Positions 22,104-30,023 of a stretch of DNA of 44,925 nt are shown one piece after another. The notes below the pieces were generated by a model that saw only the letters and a list, made by a program, of their open reading frames with translations, had not been told where the DNA came from and did no database searches. Origin of the DNA: an uncultured Bacteroidales bacterium (GTDB lineage: Bacteria > Bacteroidota > Bacteroidia > Bacteroidales > Muribaculaceae); contig UQVH01000022.1 of assembly GCA_900544535.1 (NCBI GenBank), positions 1-44,925 on the forward strand, written 5' to 3'. The position numbers and the translations under genes are program-made. The stretch's first letter is position 1, and the number at the start of each line of letters is the position of its first letter.

Positions 22104-24137
22104 ATGAATCTAACAGCAATTAACCATGCAGCCGACAATATCCGTGTGCTCGCTGCATCAATGGTTGAGAAAGCCAAGTCCGGCCACCCCGGAGGCGCCA
22201 TGGGAGGCGCTGATTTCGTCAACGTACTCTATTCCCAGTTCCTTGTGACCGATCCCGATGACGGAAAGTGGCTTGGCCGCGACCGTTTCTTCCTCGATCC
22301 GGGCCACATGTCTCCGATGCTATACAGCGTTCTTGCTCTCTTCGGACACTACACACTTGACGAGCTTTCGCAGTTCCGCCAGTGGGGCTCTCCGACTCCG
22401 GGTCATCCCGAACTTCATCCTGAAAGAGGGGTCGAGAATACATCCGGACCTCTCGGCCAAGGTCACACCATGGCTGTCGGCTGTGCTATCGCAGAGCGTT
22501 TCATGACAGCCCGTTTCGGCGAGTGGATGAGCCATAAGACTTACGCGTTCATCTCCGACGGCGGTATTCAGGAAGAAATCTCGCAGGGAGCCGGACGTCT
22601 TGCCGGTTATCTCGGCCTTCACAACCTCATCATGTTCTATGACAGCAACCGTGTGCAGCTTTCCACTATGGTTGATGCTGTCGATCGTGAGGATGTCGCC
22701 GCTAAATATCGTGCATGGCACTGGAATGTGCTTGAGATCAACGGAAACGATCCTCAGGAAATCGCTCAGGCCATCATTGCCGCACAGGGAGAGAAAGAGC
22801 GTCCGACTCTGATCATAGGCCACACCGTCATGGGCCGTGGAGTCGTCAAGGCCGACGGATCCAATTTCGAAGGCCAGTGCTCTACCCACGGCCAGCCTCT
22901 CAGCGCTTCGGGTGCCGACTATGCAGCCACGATGAAAAATCTCGGAGCAGATCCCGAAAATCCCTGGGTGATCTTTGATGACGTCAAGGCTCTCTACGAC
23001 GCGCGCCGCAAGGAACTCCGCGAGATCGTCAAGGCCAAACGTGCCGAGCAGGCCGCCTGGGAAGCCGCCAATCCTGAACTTGCAAAGGAACTTCATACAT
23101 TCCTCGACAACAAGCTTCCTGAAATCGACTGGAAAGCCATCCCCCACAAGCCCGGCATCGCATCGCGCCAGGCATCGGCTGATGTGCTCGGAGTACTCGC
23201 CGAAAAGGTCAACAACATGATCGTTTCTTCTGCCGACCTTGCCAATTCAGACAAGACCGACGCTTTCCTCAAAAAGACTCATCCGTTTACCAACGGTGAT
23301 TTCTCAGGAGCCTTCCTCCACGCCGGTGTGTCGGAGCTCACAATGGCTGCCGTCATGAACGGTATCGTGCTACACGGCGGAGTCATCGGAGCCTGCGGCA
23401 CATTCTTTGTGTTCAGTGACTATATGAAACCTGCTGTCCGCATGGCCGCCCTCATGGAACTTCCTGTCAAATATATCTGGACACACGATGCATTCCGCGT
23501 CGGTGAAGACGGTCCCACTCACGAACCCGTAGAGCAGGAGGCCCAGCTCCGTCTTATGGAGGAGCTCCGCAACTTCAACGGCGAGCCTTCAATGCTCGTT
23601 CTTCGTCCGGGCGACGCTGCCGAGACTTCCGTAGCTTGGGCTATGGCGATGGAAAACTTCAAGACTCCCTCGGCTCTCATTCTTTCCCGTCAGAACATTC
23701 CCGATCTTCCCGCAGCGTCGGGCGACCGTTTTGCCGAAGCTAACGCCGGATGCCGTCGTGGCGGTTATGTAGTGGTAGAGGCTGAAAACCCCGATGTGAT
23801 CCTCGTTGCCAACGGATCTGAGGTTTCGCTTCTTTGCGAAGTCGCAGCACGTCTGGCAGAGCAGGGCAAAAAGGCCCGCGTAGTCTCGGTCCCCTCGATC
23901 GGTCTTTTCTTCCTTCAGGATGCCGACTACCGCAAGGCTGTCATCACTCCCGGAGTTCCCGCCTTCGGCCTCACTGCCGGTCTTCCCTCGACACTTCGCG
24001 AAGTAGTCGGAGCTGACGGCATGGTCTTCGGTCTCGATCATTTCGGCGCATCTGCTCCCTACAAAGTGCTTGACGAAAAGTTCGGCTTCACAGTCGATCA
24101 TGTCAAAGGACTTGTAGAAAAATTCATCGGAGCCTGA
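22104..24137 (+). CDS. tkt: Transketolase
   Basis: Transketolase moves two-carbon ketol units between sugar phosphates in the non-oxidative pentose phosphate pathway, in the cytoplasm, using thiamine diphosphate. The 677-residue protein has the N-terminal SGHPGGAMGGADF motif with the catalytic His near residue 28. The diphosphate-binding motif reads SDGG near 153 instead of the usual GDG, keeping the Asp and the distal Asn (FYDSNR). The central pyrimidine domain has HDAFRVGEDGPTHEPVEQ, and a C-terminal domain follows. It is monocistronic, with its own promoter and terminator. The Ser in place of Gly in the GDG motif is notable but conservative. Confidence 0.96.
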   Translation: MNLTAINHAADNIRVLAASMVEKAKSGHPGGAMGGADFVNVLYSQFLVTDPDDGKWLGRDRFFLDPGHMSPMLYSVLALFGHYTLDELSQFRQWGSPTPGHPELHPERGVENTSGPLGQGHTMAVGCAIAERFMTARFGEWMSHKTYAFISDGGIQEEISQGAGRLAGYLGLHNLIMFYDSNRVQLSTMVDAVDREDVAAKYRAWHWNVLEINGNDPQEIAQAIIAAQGEKERPTLIIGHTVMGRGVVKADGSNFEGQCSTHGQPLSASGADYAATMKNLGADPENPWVIFDDVKALYDARRKELREIVKAKRAEQAAWEAANPELAKELHTFLDNKLPEIDWKAIPHKPGIASRQASADVLGVLAEKVNNMIVSSADLANSDKTDAFLKKTHPFTNGDFSGAFLHAGVSELTMAAVMNGIVLHGGVIGACGTFFVFSDYMKPAVRMAALMELPVKYIWTHDAFRVGEDGPTHEPVEQEAQLRLMEELRNFNGEPSMLVLRPGDAAETSVAWAMAMENFKTPSALILSRQNIPDLPAASGDRFAEANAGCRRGGYVVVEAENPDVILVANGSEVSLLCEVAARLAEQGKKARVVSVPSIGLFFLQDADYRKAVITPGVPAFGLTAGLPSTLREVVGADGMVFGLDHFGASAPYKVLDEKFGFTVDHVKGLVEKFIGA

Positions 24138-24166
24138 TCGTCTGAAAAATTAGAATAAACGTAACC

Positions 24167-24227
24167 ATCGCTTCCGCTTGTTGTATGTGACTTCATCGCA
24201 CATCAGCATCGGAAGCGATCTTTTTTT
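24167..24227 (+). terminator. Intrinsic terminator of tkt
   Basis: ATCGCTTCCG at 24167-24176 pairs with CGGAAGCGAT at 24210-24219, with an inner ATGTG 24185-24189/CACAT 24199-24203 hairpin, and is followed by C and seven T at 24221-24227. Confidence 0.88.
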
Positions 24228-24329
24228 GACATTTTGGGCATAGTTTTCCACAAAAGAACCATAAAAACCTTGACTTTTTTGGTCAAAAAGGAAGAAAATT
24301 AGCTTTTGTTAAAGAAAAATTAGATAAAA

Positions 24330-24362
24330 TTTAGACAGATTGAAAAAAAAGTTATACCTTTG
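24330..24362 (+). promoter_or_regulatory. Promoter of the OmpA-family gene
   Basis: TACCTTTG at 24355-24362 is a perfect -7. TTTA at 24330-24333 is a one-mismatch -33 at 21 bp. The surrounding sequence is very rich in A and T, as is usual for strong promoters in this phylum. The leader would be about 138 nt, and nothing else is seen in the 24228-24506 gap. Confidence 0.7.
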
Positions 24363-24506
24363 ACGATAATTTCCATAGAATAGATTGGTGTGGCCTCTTC
24401 AGTCATATCGATCGTCTTAGAAAAGAAAGACTATACACCTTAATAATAATTAGACACAGTCTGAATACAAACATTTTTCAACTATCTTACAATAATTTAA
24501 ATTATT

Positions 24507-25709
24507 ATGAAAAAAAGTGCTATCCTTGGCTTGGTAGCTGCTCTTTTTGTCGGTCATAGCGCAATGGCTCAGAGCAACCAAGAAATCAGCTATGTTGAGG
24601 ACCCCGCTCAGGGCTATCTCTTCAATAGCTTCTCAAACAACTGGTTTGTATCGGTTGAAGGTGGTATGAACTACTATTACAAAAACCACAACTCAGAACG
24701 CAAATTCTTCGACCGTTTCTCTCCCAACGCAGGTATCTGGGTAGGTAAATGGTTCTCTCCGATCGTTGCTCTTCGTGCCGGCGGCAACTTCACTCAGCTC
24801 AAAGGCCTCAGCAAGAACGGCGGTGTAGGCCCTTACGGAACTTTTGACGACTACACCAAGTACAAACGTAACGAATTCGGTATCAACCTCGACGCTATGT
24901 TGAACCTCACCAACTGGTGGTGCGGTTATCGTCCCGGTCGTGTTTACAACGCTATCATTTACGGAGGTGCAGGCTTCAACTGGCAGTACATCCCCGACTT
25001 CAACGCCAATGGCGAACGCGACGGCTGGAAGAGCGGCGGCAATAAGAACCTTACAGCTCACGTAGGTCTTATCAATAACTTCGCTCTCAACAAACACGTC
25101 AGCCTTTATCTCGACCTTCGTGCAGGTCTCATGACTGACGACGTGCGTGAAACAACCTCTTATCAGCAGAGACAGTACATGGACCTCCAGGCTTACCTCG
25201 GTCTTACTTACAACTTCAACAAGACTACATGGGCTGCTCCTGTCGTACCGGTTTGCCCCGAACCCACCAACTGCGACGCTGTTGAAGCCCGTCTGCAGGC
25301 TGCCAATGCCCGCATCTCTGATCTCGAACGTCAGCTCCGCGACTGCCTCAACCGTCCTGTTGAAAAGGTTGAAGCAAAAGAAGGTCCTCTCTGCACCATC
25401 TACTACACCATCGGCCGCTCCAACATCTCTCGTGTTGACAACAAAGTGCTCGGTGCTGTTGCTGAAATCATGAAGCAGAACCCCAATCAGAAATACACCG
25501 TTACAGGCTGGGCCGATAACTACACCGGTTCTGACCAGGTTAACGAACGTCTCCGCAACGCTCGTGCAAAGGGTGTTGAGCGTGTTCTCCTCCGCAACGG
25601 TGTTGACGCTTCTCAGCTCAATGTAACTGTCAACAACGGCAACCTCAACGACATGGGCGAGAAGTTCGTTTCTCTCGACCGCGCCGTAACCATCGAGGCT
25701 GACAAATAA
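24507..25709 (+). CDS. OmpA-family outer membrane protein
   Basis: The 400-residue precursor has a signal peptide (MKKSAILGLVAALFVGHSAMAQ). A beta-barrel-like region rich in aromatic and alternating residues covers about 25-245. A short linker with heptad character follows near 257-285 (EARLQAANARISDLERQLRD), then an OmpA-like peptidoglycan-binding domain from about 292 to the end. In that domain TVTGWADNYTGSDQVNERLRNARA keeps the Asp and the N-x-x-L-x-x-x-R-A pattern; the usual H before D is replaced by A. It likely anchors the outer membrane to peptidoglycan and is probably abundant, judging by its promoter and codon use. It is monocistronic. Confidence 0.92.
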   Translation: MKKSAILGLVAALFVGHSAMAQSNQEISYVEDPAQGYLFNSFSNNWFVSVEGGMNYYYKNHNSERKFFDRFSPNAGIWVGKWFSPIVALRAGGNFTQLKGLSKNGGVGPYGTFDDYTKYKRNEFGINLDAMLNLTNWWCGYRPGRVYNAIIYGGAGFNWQYIPDFNANGERDGWKSGGNKNLTAHVGLINNFALNKHVSLYLDLRAGLMTDDVRETTSYQQRQYMDLQAYLGLTYNFNKTTWAAPVVPVCPEPTNCDAVEARLQAANARISDLERQLRDCLNRPVEKVEAKEGPLCTIYYTIGRSNISRVDNKVLGAVAEIMKQNPNQKYTVTGWADNYTGSDQVNERLRNARAKGVERVLLRNGVDASQLNVTVNNGNLNDMGEKFVSLDRAVTIEADK

Positions 25710-25766
25710 TTGACAGACCCCCCCCGATTAAAAATAGAAGATCTAACGAAGTTTTCTATATGAGAC

Positions 25767-25802
25767 GACCGCCTGCTCCATCAACGGAGCAGGCGGTCTT
25801 TT
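25767..25802 (+). terminator. Intrinsic terminator of the OmpA-family gene
   Basis: GACCGCCTGCTCC at 25767-25779 and GGAGCAGGCGGTC at 25786-25798 form a perfect 13-bp stem with a 6-nt loop, followed by TTTT. On the minus strand it lies just past the end of msrB but lacks a T-run there. Confidence 0.9.
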
Positions 25803-25825
25803 GCTGTTAACTTACTGTCAAGTTG

Positions 25826-26263
25826 CTATTTTACCAAGCTGATGTAGTCGGCATAGCCTGCGGAGGCCATTTCGTCGAGGGGGATGAAGCGCAGTGCCGC
25901 GCTGTTGATGCAGTAGCGGAGGCCGCCAAGATCTTTCGGTCCGTCGGGGAACACATGGCCGAGATGTGAATCACTGCTACTGCTTCTGACCTCAATGCGG
26001 TCCATTCCGTGTGACGGATCGCGCCGTTCTGTAACCATATTTCTGTCGATCGGACGTGAGAAACTCGGCCATCCGCAACCGGAGTCAAATTTGTCGGACG
26101 AGACAAACAGAGGCTTGCCGTCGATGACATCGACATAGATTCCTTTGCGGTGTTCGTTGTAATATTCGTTGCGAAACGGAGGTTCCGTAGCATTCAGGCG
26201 TGTGACGAAATATTGGATCGGTGTCAGACGTCTGCGCAGCTCTTCATCGGGTATTTTTGACAT
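25826..26263 (-). CDS. msrB: Peptide-methionine (R)-S-oxide reductase MsrB
   Basis: MsrB reduces the R epimer of methionine sulfoxide in oxidised proteins. The 145-residue protein has the catalytic Cys118 in LRYCINSAALRF, the resolving Cys63 in SGCGWPSF, and the SHLGHVFPDGP substrate loop at 99-109. The two CxxC zinc motifs of many MsrBs are missing. There is no signal peptide, so it is cytoplasmic, and it is not fused to MsrA. It lies 48 bp downstream of an aldo/keto reductase on the same strand and is probably its operon partner. Confidence 0.96.
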   Translation of the reverse strand: MSKIPDEELRRRLTPIQYFVTRLNATEPPFRNEYYNEHRKGIYVDVIDGKPLFVSSDKFDSGCGWPSFSRPIDRNMVTERRDPSHGMDRIEVRSSSSDSHLGHVFPDGPKDLGGLRYCINSAALRFIPLDEMASAGYADYISLVK

Positions 26264-26311
26264 ACTTGTTTTGTGATTGTGGTTACAATCTTATCAACAG
26301 CCTGACCACGG

Positions 26312-27316
26312 TCAAGGTTGAGTGACGGTGTCGATCAGCCGCAGTTCTTCATCGCTGAACGCAGGCGAGTGCAGGGCGTTGAGGTTTTTCTGTAACTGGG
26401 AGACTGAACTTGCCCCGACGATCACGCTTGTGACCTTGCTGTCTCTCAGAATCCATGCGAGAGCCATTTCTGCCAATGTCTGTCCGCGCCGGGACGCAAT
26501 TTCGTTGAGTTGTCCGATACGCCGGACCATATCGGTGGTCAGGACCTCCTTTTTCAGATGGCCTCCGTGTGCTATGCGCGAATCATCCGGAATGCCGTGG
26601 AGATAGCGGTCGGTCAGCAGTCCCTGGGCGAGCGGGGAGAATGCGATGTAGCCGGCGCCGTTGTCAGCGGCCTCGCTGATGATGCCGTCTGTCTCGTCGG
26701 TCCGGTCAAGCATATTGTAGCGCCCCTGATATATCAGACACGGGACGTCGCGTTCGGCTAAATAGCGGTAGGCTTTACGGGCGGCTGAAGCCGGCCAGCG
26801 TGATATGCCGATATAGAGTGCTTTCCCGCGGCGTACAATGTCAACCAAGGTCTGTAAGGTTTCCTCTAATGGTGTTTCCGGATCGTAGCGGTGGCTGTAA
26901 AAGAGATCGACATAGTCGAGATTCATTCGGCTGAGACTTTGGTCGAGACTTGCCGTCAGGTATTTTCGCGAACCCCAGTTGCCGTAGGGACCGGGCCACA
27001 TGTCATAGCCTGCCTTTGTCGAGATGAAGAGTTCGTCACGGAAGGGGGCGAATGATTTTTTCATGATCAGGCCGAAAGTCTCCTCAGCCGAGCCGTAGGA
27101 CGGACCGTAGTTGTTGGCAAGGTCGAAATGTGTGATGCCGTTGTCGAAAGCGTAGTGGGCCATCTCCATCGAGTTGGCCAAAGGATTTACATCACCGAAA
27201 TTGTGCCACAGGCCGAGCGAGATCTCAGGCAATAGGATGCCGCTGCGTCCACACCGGCGATATTTCATTACGCCGTCATATCTGGTTGGGGCAGGGGTGT
27301 AGGGTGGGTTGGTCAT
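26312..27316 (-). CDS. yghZ: Aldo/keto reductase, YghZ (L-glyceraldehyde 3-phosphate reductase) type
   Basis: The 334-residue TIM-barrel enzyme has the catalytic tetrad Asp65, Tyr70, Lys101 and His142 (FDLANNYG, STKAGYD, FYSHRYD). The opening KYRRCGRSGILLPEISLGLW and the inserted YDMWPGPYGNWGSRKY segment are marks of the YghZ/Gpr subfamily, which in E. coli reduces L-glyceraldehyde 3-phosphate and methylglyoxal with NADPH. The shift to detoxification of reactive carbonyls suits the pairing with msrB. A start at residue 17 (MKYRRCG) would match the E. coli N terminus better than the ATG chosen here; both are possible. Its promoter faces that of blaI. Confidence 0.9.
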   Translation of the reverse strand: MTNPPYTPAPTRYDGVMKYRRCGRSGILLPEISLGLWHNFGDVNPLANSMEMAHYAFDNGITHFDLANNYGPSYGSAEETFGLIMKKSFAPFRDELFISTKAGYDMWPGPYGNWGSRKYLTASLDQSLSRMNLDYVDLFYSHRYDPETPLEETLQTLVDIVRRGKALYIGISRWPASAARKAYRYLAERDVPCLIYQGRYNMLDRTDETDGIISEAADNGAGYIAFSPLAQGLLTDRYLHGIPDDSRIAHGGHLKKEVLTTDMVRRIGQLNEIASRRGQTLAEMALAWILRDSKVTSVIVGASSVSQLQKNLNALHSPAFSDEELRLIDTVTQP

Positions 27317-27393
27317 TGTTTCTGTATGATTTATCGCATTGCAGGTTACAGATTTGGAGGTTGTTTTTAAACATCCTCTTACTTCGTCAGTTA

Positions 27394-27401
27394 CAAAGAT
27401 A
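27394..27401 (-). promoter_or_regulatory. Promoter -7 element for the aldo/keto reductase-msrB pair
   Basis: CAAAGATA on the plus strand gives TATCTTTG on the minus strand, a perfect TAnnTTTG. The -33 region holds TTTTT near 27417-27421. The leader to the ATG at 27316 would be about 70 nt. It is divergent from the blaI promoter, about 110 bp away. Confidence 0.6.
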
Positions 27402-27457
27402 TAAAATCCTCTGCGGAAAAACCGAATTTTATGCCGGGGTAAAAGACATCCCCCAAG

Positions 27458-27476
27458 TTTAATTGATCGAATTAAA
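27458..27476. promoter_or_regulatory. 19-bp palindrome between divergent promoters
   Basis: TTTAATT and AATTAAA form a perfect 7+7 inverted repeat around GATCG. It sits between the aldo/keto reductase promoter and the blaI promoter, upstream of both, and is a candidate regulator site. In AT-rich sequence chance is a real alternative. Confidence 0.35.
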
Positions 27477-27490
27477 GAAATTTAACGCAT

Positions 27491-27512
27491 CAAAACTAAT
27501 AGATTAGTTTTG
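27491..27512. promoter_or_regulatory. Perfect dyad operator overlapping the blaI -33 element
   Basis: Two 10-bp arms, CAAAACTAAT at 27491-27500 and ATTAGTTTTG at 27503-27512, are perfect inverted copies around a 2-bp centre. The right arm contains the TTTG of the -33 element, so a protein bound here would block polymerase. The core AACTAAT recurs at 27546. BlaI/MecI repressors bind such dyads as dimers and usually regulate their own gene. Confidence 0.7.
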
Positions 27513-27538
27513 CAACTTAAAAAATAGTTATACCTTTG
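27509..27538 (+). promoter_or_regulatory. Promoter of the blaI-M56 pair
   Basis: TTTG at 27509-27512 and TACCTTTG at 27531-27538 are exact consensus elements with 18 bp between them. The start point would be near 27543-27545, between the two dyads. Confidence 0.75.
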
Positions 27539-27545
27539 CGATGTC

Positions 27546-27561
27546 AACTAATTGATTCGTT
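27546..27561. promoter_or_regulatory. Second, degenerate operator copy at the blaI start point
   Basis: AACTAAT 27546-27552, TG, ATTCGTT 27555-27561 repeats the core of the upstream dyad with one mismatch (C for A). Centre-to-centre distance is 52 bp, about five helical turns, so two repressor dimers would bind the same face of the DNA. Confidence 0.55.
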
Positions 27562-27581
27562 AAAACTCATCACGTTTAATC

Positions 27582-27983
27582 ATGAAAGCCGGAAGAAAAG
27601 CTCAGATTCTGACAGAGAAGGAAACAATCCTCATGCGGATGTTATGGGACCGCGGTCCGATGTTTGTACGGGAGATGCTTGAGATCTATCCCGAACCCAA
27701 GCCGCATTTCAACACGGTTTCGACCATAATCCGCATACTCGAAGACAAAGGTCATGTCGGCCATGAAGTTGTCGGTGCGTCACACCGCTACTATGCGATT
27801 GCCCGGCAGGAGGATTTCCGCAAAAAATCGCTTGCACGCCTGGTCAGCGACTATTTCAACAATTCCTATAAAAATGCTGTCTCGGCGCTTGTCGAGGAAG
27901 AGAAGATCTCGCTTGACGAACTCCGCGAGATCATTGATCTGGTCGAACGCAAGAACTCTGACAAGGAAAGCAGCAATGCCTGA
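27582..27983 (+). CDS. BlaI/MecI-family transcriptional repressor
   Basis: The 133-residue protein has the winged-helix DNA-binding domain of the penicillinase repressor family: LTEKETILMRMLWDRGPMFV, then HFNTVSTIIRILEDKGHVGHE near 47-65, and a C-terminal dimerisation helix region with the LVEEEKISLDELREIIDLVE pattern. Family members are inactivated by proteolysis triggered by the partner membrane peptidase. The partner is encoded 89 bp downstream. The promoter carries two dyads that are probably its own binding sites. No beta-lactamase gene is nearby, so the inducing signal and targets are unknown. Confidence 0.9.
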   Translation: MKAGRKAQILTEKETILMRMLWDRGPMFVREMLEIYPEPKPHFNTVSTIIRILEDKGHVGHEVVGASHRYYAIARQEDFRKKSLARLVSDYFNNSYKNAVSALVEEEKISLDELREIIDLVERKNSDKESSNA

Positions 27984-28072
27984 TGCGCGGCTTCGCAGTC
28001 TGTCATAAGACACATATTATATATAAGTAGGAAACCATTTTCAGTCTCTCCATTTTATTTTCTTCCGAAATT

Positions 28073-29794
28073 ATGGGCGCAGTCTTTTCATACTCTCTTT
28101 ACAGTTCAATCCTCCTATCGCTTCTGTATCTCTCTTACAAATGGGCTCTTGCCGGAGAGAATCAGCATGTGTATAACCGCACGGCCCTTTGGATCATCTA
28201 TGCCGTCGCTCTCCTCGCATTGCCGGTGATGAACTCCGCCTCCTCTTTGTGGACGTCGGCTCCCGGTGTCATTCCTGAGATAGAGCTTGGTGAGATGGAG
28301 ATGACATTTATAGCTGATGAAGTGTCGGCAAGACAACCGGTGTGGCTGACAGCGCTGCTCTGGACCTATTTTGCAGGAATCGTTCTTGCGGTCGGCCATA
28401 CGCTGTGGATTGTCTGCCGGTTGTGGCGAATAGTCTCGTCCGGAGAGCTTGTCTCCGAAGGGCGTTTCAAGGTCGTGCTTACGGATGAAACCTCGATTGC
28501 TCCGTTCAGCTGGTGGCGCTATGTGGTCATGAGCCGACGCGACTGGGAGGAGAGCGGCCGGATGATCCTGACTCATGAACTGCAGCACCTCAGTCTCCGC
28601 CATTGGATCGACCTTCTGGTCGCACAGCTTGTCGGCATTTTCCAATGGTACAACCCGGCCGCATGGCTTATGCGCGAGGAGCTGAAAACCGTCCATGAAT
28701 ATCAGGCCGACAAGGCTGTGCTTGCGTCAGGTGTTCCTGCGCGCGACTATCAGATGTTATTGATAAAAAAGGCTGTTGGCGCGAGATTCCCGTCACTTGC
28801 CAACAGCCTGAATCATAGTAAACTTAAAAAACGTATCACCATGATGTACAATCAAAATTCTTCGGCCTCCCGCCGTCTGCGCGGTCTGGCCCTGGTTCCT
28901 GCGCTTGCCGCAGCCATCGCAGTCACTGATGTCGAAGCCGTAGCTTCGGTAATAGCTGATGTTTCATCGGCCGAAATGGCCGTGCCGTCGGGCGATGGCG
29001 CCGTCCGGACAGCTCCGGCACCGTCAGATATTCCTATTGTGCCTGACCTGGCAGGCAATGAGTCTCTTTCCGGACAATCTTCTGAAACCGTCGCAGCATA
29101 CCCGGAGCCAAGCGGACGCAAAGTTAGTGAAAACGCCGGGATTTCGCAAAATGAATCGCGCCCGGTTCCGCAGGAGACTGACGCCGTCGTCTCCGATGAG
29201 CCGCAAAAGCCGCAGACAGTCTCTGCCGACAATCTGCCGGACAATGCGCTCTTCGTTGGGGTCGAACAGAAGCCTGAATTTCCCGGCGGTGATGCTGCCC
29301 TGATGAAATATCTCTCTGATAACATCCGCTATCCCAAGAATGCTCATGACAATAAGATTGAGGGGCGTGTGGTGATCAGTTTCGTCATCCAGAAAGACGG
29401 AACCATCGGGGAGACTAAAATCTTACGTAGCGTAGATCCCGAACTTGACGCGGAGGCGCTGCGTGTGGTTCGCTCCCTTCCCGCCTTTACTCCCGGTAAG
29501 ATGAACGGCAAAGTTGTCGCTGTATGGTACACAATACCCATTACATTCAAACTGAAAGGGATGGACACGGGTAAGAAAGATGATGGCCTCAGCAGCCGTC
29601 CGGCAGCAATGTTGGTCAACGGGCGTCCGGTGATCATAGTTGAAGGTGAGAAAGTCAATATCGATGTCTATGTCGACGGCAAACTTTTCGACGGCCGGCT
29701 CGACGATCTTGATCCGAATACGATTCAGGAAATGAGGGTCGAGAAAGGGGCTGGAGATAAAAAGGATGCCGTCTACATCACCCTGAAAAAATAG
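28073..29794 (+). CDS. BlaR1/MecR1-like M56 peptidase fused to a TonB C-terminal domain
   Basis: The 573-residue membrane protein has spans near 5-24, 37-55, 91-118 and 271-290. The zinc site HELQH is at 168-172 with the downstream ligand in VHEYQAD (Glu209), the M56 pattern. The extracytoplasmic part has a Pro/Ser/Glu-rich linker (300-390), then a TonB C-terminal domain (about 395-497: KPEFPGGDAALMKYLSDNI, then EGRVVISFVIQKDGTI). The last 60 residues (NGRPVII ... IQEMRVEKGA ... VYITLKK) look like the start of a TonB-receptor plug domain. It replaces the penicillin sensor of BlaR1. It is likely the signal-sensing protease that inactivates the repressor encoded upstream. Confidence 0.9.
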   Translation: MGAVFSYSLYSSILLSLLYLSYKWALAGENQHVYNRTALWIIYAVALLALPVMNSASSLWTSAPGVIPEIELGEMEMTFIADEVSARQPVWLTALLWTYFAGIVLAVGHTLWIVCRLWRIVSSGELVSEGRFKVVLTDETSIAPFSWWRYVVMSRRDWEESGRMILTHELQHLSLRHWIDLLVAQLVGIFQWYNPAAWLMREELKTVHEYQADKAVLASGVPARDYQMLLIKKAVGARFPSLANSLNHSKLKKRITMMYNQNSSASRRLRGLALVPALAAAIAVTDVEAVASVIADVSSAEMAVPSGDGAVRTAPAPSDIPIVPDLAGNESLSGQSSETVAAYPEPSGRKVSENAGISQNESRPVPQETDAVVSDEPQKPQTVSADNLPDNALFVGVEQKPEFPGGDAALMKYLSDNIRYPKNAHDNKIEGRVVISFVIQKDGTIGETKILRSVDPELDAEALRVVRSLPAFTPGKMNGKVVAVWYTIPITFKLKGMDTGKKDDGLSSRPAAMLVNGRPVIIVEGEKVNIDVYVDGKLFDGRLDDLDPNTIQEMRVEKGAGDKKDAVYITLKK

Positions 29795-29842
29795 AGTAAG
29801 TCACCTTGGTTAAGTTAATAGTTAAGTAATAATGAATGAACG

Positions 29843-29882
29843 CGATCCCCGGCTGTCTGAAGTCGGGGATCGTCGTGATTTT
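29843..29882 (+). terminator. Probable terminator after the M56 gene
   Basis: CGATCCCCG at 29843-29851 pairs with CGGGGATCG at 29864-29872 across a 12-nt loop. A T-run (ATTTTTA) comes 5 nt after the stem, so it is a moderate rather than ideal terminator. Confidence 0.6.
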
Positions 29883-29890
29883 TATCATTT

Positions 29891-29989
29891 TCCCCTCAAA
29901 AGGGAAAGATTTTGCAAAATTTGTCCCCTTGAAGGGGATGAATTTGCTTGATTTTATCCCTTTAGAGGGGAAATTGTGTGATTTCGTCT
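29891..29989 (+). repeat. Three 33-nt tandem repeats, each with a CCCCT/AGGGG hairpin
   Basis: Units start at 29891, 29924 and 29957, an exact 33-nt period. Each opens with a small stem-loop: TCCCCTCAAAAGGGA, TCCCCTTGAAGGGGA and TCCCTTTAGAGGGGA. A diverged linker containing GATTT or ATTTG follows. Read on the plus strand they give an 11-residue repeat of the form [FVI]P[SL][KE]GKxxxxF inside a 63-codon frame (29836-30027). The frame starts inside a terminator hairpin and overlaps the next gene's end, so translation is doubtful. They lie between two convergent genes. Confidence 0.7.
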
Positions 29990-30023
29990 CAAAAATGAGC
30001 AGGAAAGCATGTGGTCCCCGGCG

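Noticed and set aside
22320..23147. 275-codon open frame opposite tkt
   Set aside because: Antisense shadow of transketolase; no domain seen.
29891..29989. CRISPR array
   Set aside because: Units are directly tandem with no unique spacers of similar length, and there are no cas genes in the window.
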